Source: Ruminococcaceae bacterium UBA6353
GTDB lineage: Bacteria > Bacillota > Clostridia > Oscillospirales > Acutalibacteraceae
DNA length: 7,192 bases
NCBI GenBank assembly: GCA_002437905.1
Contig: DJRT01000006.1
Span: 10,923 to 18,114, forward strand
Reading direction: 5' to 3'
Positions 5,699 through 7,192 of the stretch are shown here, piece after piece. The notes beneath the pieces are model-generated. The model was not told the DNA's origin. It ran no database searches and saw nothing but the letters and a program-made list of their open reading frames with translations. Position numbers and translations under genes: made by a program. Within the stretch, counting starts at the first letter, position 1. Each line of letters opens with the position of its first letter.

Positions 5699-6643
5699 TC
5701 AGGTGGTTTTTCCACCGTCGGGGGTCTTTGCCGGCAGCCGGCTGCCGCCCAGATTGAGCACCAGCACAGCAACCAGCACCAACAGGATGCCGGCGGCCGC
5801 CGCCAGCGACGGCACCTCATGGAAGACCACCAGCCCAAGCAGTGCCGCCATCACTGGCTCCACCGAGGCAATCACCGCCGCCTTGGAGGTCTCCATGCCG
5901 GTCAGCGCCGCCGTGTACAGCAGAAACGGCAGCACCGTATTGATCACCGCATAGCACAGCAGCCACAGCAGCAGCCAGCCGCCATCGGCAGCCACAGCCG
6001 TGCGGATCTGTGCCGGCTGCAGGAACGGCAGCCCGCCCAGCGTGGCAAAGAGGAAGGTGTACACCGTTACCGTTAGCGAGTGGTAGCCCCGCTGCAGCGC
6101 ATAGTGGCTGAATATCCCGTACAGGCCGTAGCCCAGCCCGGAACCAAGCCCCAGCAGCAGCACCTGCGGTGTTAATGCCCCGCCGCTGCCCAGCACCCCG
6201 CTGACCAGCACGCAGCCGGCCACCGCCAGAGCCAGTGCCACCAGCTTGCGCACCGTAATGCGCTCACCAAACAGGCACAGGCTCAGCAGCATAACAAATA
6301 CCGGCGAGGTATACATCAGCGTTGCCGCCACCGCCATGCTGGAAAGCTGGATGGTGGAGAAATAGCAGAAATTGAAAAATAGCACACTGACAATGCCGGT
6401 GCCAAGGAAGCACCACAGATCCCGCAGCCGGATGCGGAACAGCTGCGGCCGCACACACAGCACCACCAGCGAAAGCAGCAGCGCCGTGACCGCGCTGCGC
6501 AGCAGCACAATGGTCATGGCCGTCAGCCCAATGGCGTTCAGGTGCCGCACAAACAGCCCCGCCGTTCCCCACAGGCATCCGGCTGCCACCACCAGCCCGG
6601 CGCACAGGCCGGAAGACAGCGGCTTCGTTCTCTCTTCCCGCAT
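5699..6643 (-). CDS. EamA family (drug/metabolite transporter superfamily) ten-helix transporter
   Basis: The 314-residue integral membrane protein has about ten hydrophobic segments, forming two tandem EamA domains (roughly 12-148 and 160-298). Hallmarks of the first repeat are CLWGTAGLFVR (23-33) near helix 1 and YTSPVFVMLL...FGERIT (111-130), followed by a helix ending in CVLVSG. The second repeat has the matching ASVEPVMAALLGLVVFHEVP (259-278) and a last helix before a short hydrophilic tail. The family exports amino acids, metabolites or drugs, or takes up sugars; the substrate cannot be read from sequence. GAGGAG (6649-6654) five bases upstream supports the start. The gene lies about 30 bp behind a terminator of the glycyl-tRNA synthetase gene, and I find no clear promoter in between. 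Confidence 0.95.
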   Translation of the reverse strand: MREERTKPLSSGLCAGLVVAAGCLWGTAGLFVRHLNAIGLTAMTIVLLRSAVTALLLSLVVLCVRPQLFRIRLRDLWCFLGTGIVSVLFFNFCYFSTIQLSSMAVAATLMYTSPVFVMLLSLCLFGERITVRKLVALALAVAGCVLVSGVLGSGGALTPQVLLLGLGSGLGYGLYGIFSHYALQRGYHSLTVTVYTFLFATLGGLPFLQPAQIRTAVAADGGWLLLWLLCYAVINTVLPFLLYTAALTGMETSKAAVIASVEPVMAALLGLVVFHEVPSLAAAAGILLVLVAVLVLNLGGSRLPAKTPDGGKTT

Positions 6644-6675
6644 CCAATCTCCTCACTTTTCCTTATCCGGGCGCG

Positions 6676-6711
6676 AAAAGGAGACGGTACGGCAATGGCC
6701 ACACCGCCTCC
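6676..6711 (-). terminator. Intrinsic terminator of the glycyl-tRNA synthetase gene
   Basis: On the minus strand GGAGGCGGTGTGGC (6711-6698) pairs over 14 bases with GCCGTACCGTCTCC (6693-6680) around a CATT loop, directly followed by TTTT (6679-6676). Three of the pairs are G-U, which would be A-C mismatches in a plus-strand transcript, so the hairpin is strand-specific. It begins nine bases past the stop codon of the synthetase gene. Leakage through it may feed the EamA gene. Confidence 0.8.
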
Positions 6712-6719
6712 CAAACGGA

Positions 6720-7192
6720 TCAAAATGCAATGCGCTCTGCAATATAGGCTTTCAGCTCACTGACAGGCACACGCTCCTGCTGCATGGTATCACGGTCACG
6801 CACCGTCACGCAGCCGTCCTGCTCACTGTCAAAATCGTAGGTGATGCAGAACGGCGTGCCGATCTCATCCTCCCGGCGATAGCGCTTGCCGATCGAGCCG
6901 GCATCGTCAAAATCAACCATAAAGTCCTTCGCCAGCGCATCATGCACCGCCAGCGCCTTTTCGCTGAGCTTTTTGGACAGGGGGAGCACCGCCGCCTTAT
7001 ACGGCGCCAGCGCCGGATGCAGCCGCAGCACCACACGGGTGTCATTCTTCTCTGCATCCACGATCTCCTCATCATAGGCGTCACACAGCACAGCCAGCAC
7101 GCTGCGTTCCACGCCAAGGCTCGGCTCCACCACATAGGGAATATAGTGCTCGTTCGTCTCCTGATCAAAATAGGTCAGATCCTTGCCGGAGG
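6720..7192 (-). CDS. glyQS: Glycyl-tRNA synthetase, single-chain class II type, C-terminal part (cut by window edge)
   Basis: Glycyl-tRNA synthetase joins glycine to its tRNA for translation in the cytosol. The visible 156 C-terminal residues begin with SGKDLTYFDQETNEHYIPYV and continue with VEPSLGVERSVLAVLCDAYDEE. This contains class II motif 3 (EPSLGVER with its ATP-binding arginine) and is characteristic of the dimeric eukaryote/Gram-positive type rather than the alpha2-beta2 GlyQ/GlyS type. The rest (from about VVLRLHPALAPYK) is the anticodon-binding domain, with GSIGKRYRREDEIGTPFCIT as its conserved core. About 300 N-terminal residues should lie beyond position 7192, judging from the usual length of around 460. 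An internal GTG at 7133 is not a start. The gene ends in TGA at 6720-6722, just before an intrinsic terminator. Confidence 0.97.
   Translation of the reverse strand, partial: SGKDLTYFDQETNEHYIPYVVEPSLGVERSVLAVLCDAYDEEIVDAEKNDTRVVLRLHPALAPYKAAVLPLSKKLSEKALAVHDALAKDFMVDFDDAGSIGKRYRREDEIGTPFCITYDFDSEQDGCVTVRDRDTMQQERVPVSELKAYIAERIAF

Noticed and set aside
4031..6076. A 681-codon open frame on the plus strand spanning parts of the DUF4091 and EamA genes
   Set aside because: It crosses two real genes and the gap between them, is low-complexity and rich in Gln, Arg and His, and has no ribosome binding site I could credit. It is a compositional shadow.

Overview
The window looks like chromosomal DNA of an anaerobic Gram-positive gut bacterium. 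I suggest the Oscillospiraceae/Ruminococcaceae (Faecalibacterium, Gemmiger or Subdoligranulum-like), but this is an inference. Supporting it are GC-rich genes with an AT-rich lexA promoter, strong AGGAGG-type ribosome binding sites, Bacillus/Clostridium-type LexA operators and a single-chain glycyl-tRNA synthetase.

Layout. Positions 1-344 hold no gene. They carry the lexA promoter with two LexA-box-like palindromes, a long leader with a hairpin, and further left a possible divergent promoter with unassigned, self-complementary sequence. On the + strand follow lexA (345-935) and, overlapping it by ATGA, a DUF523/TudS-like iron-sulfur protein gene (932-1396). A 17-bp stem terminator (1437-1475) separates this pair from a leftward gene series that meets it head-on. 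Read from the right, that series is: the 3' end of glyQS (glycyl-tRNA synthetase, cut by the window edge), a strand-specific intrinsic terminator, an EamA-family ten-helix exporter gene, a DUF4091 (GH123-like) gene, an HD-domain hydrolase gene overlapping it by ATGA, and a Na+/phosphate symporter-family gene with a PhoU-like tail.

How they may work together. LexA represses itself and, through the shared transcript, probably the DUF523 gene, which would make the latter an SOS gene. On the other strand, EamA, DUF4091, HD and Na/Pi genes are closely spaced (50 bp, -4 bp and 37 bp) and could be one operon. The HD hydrolase next to a phosphate transporter is the most suggestive pair. No role joining the sugar-related DUF4091 protein and the exporter to phosphate is evident from sequence.

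I saw no mobile element, CRISPR array, tRNA, rRNA or defence system. Most of the window is ordinary core genome. The points worth a second look are the double LexA operator, the lexA-DUF523 coupling, the HD/NaPi/DUF4091 grouping and the unassigned left edge.
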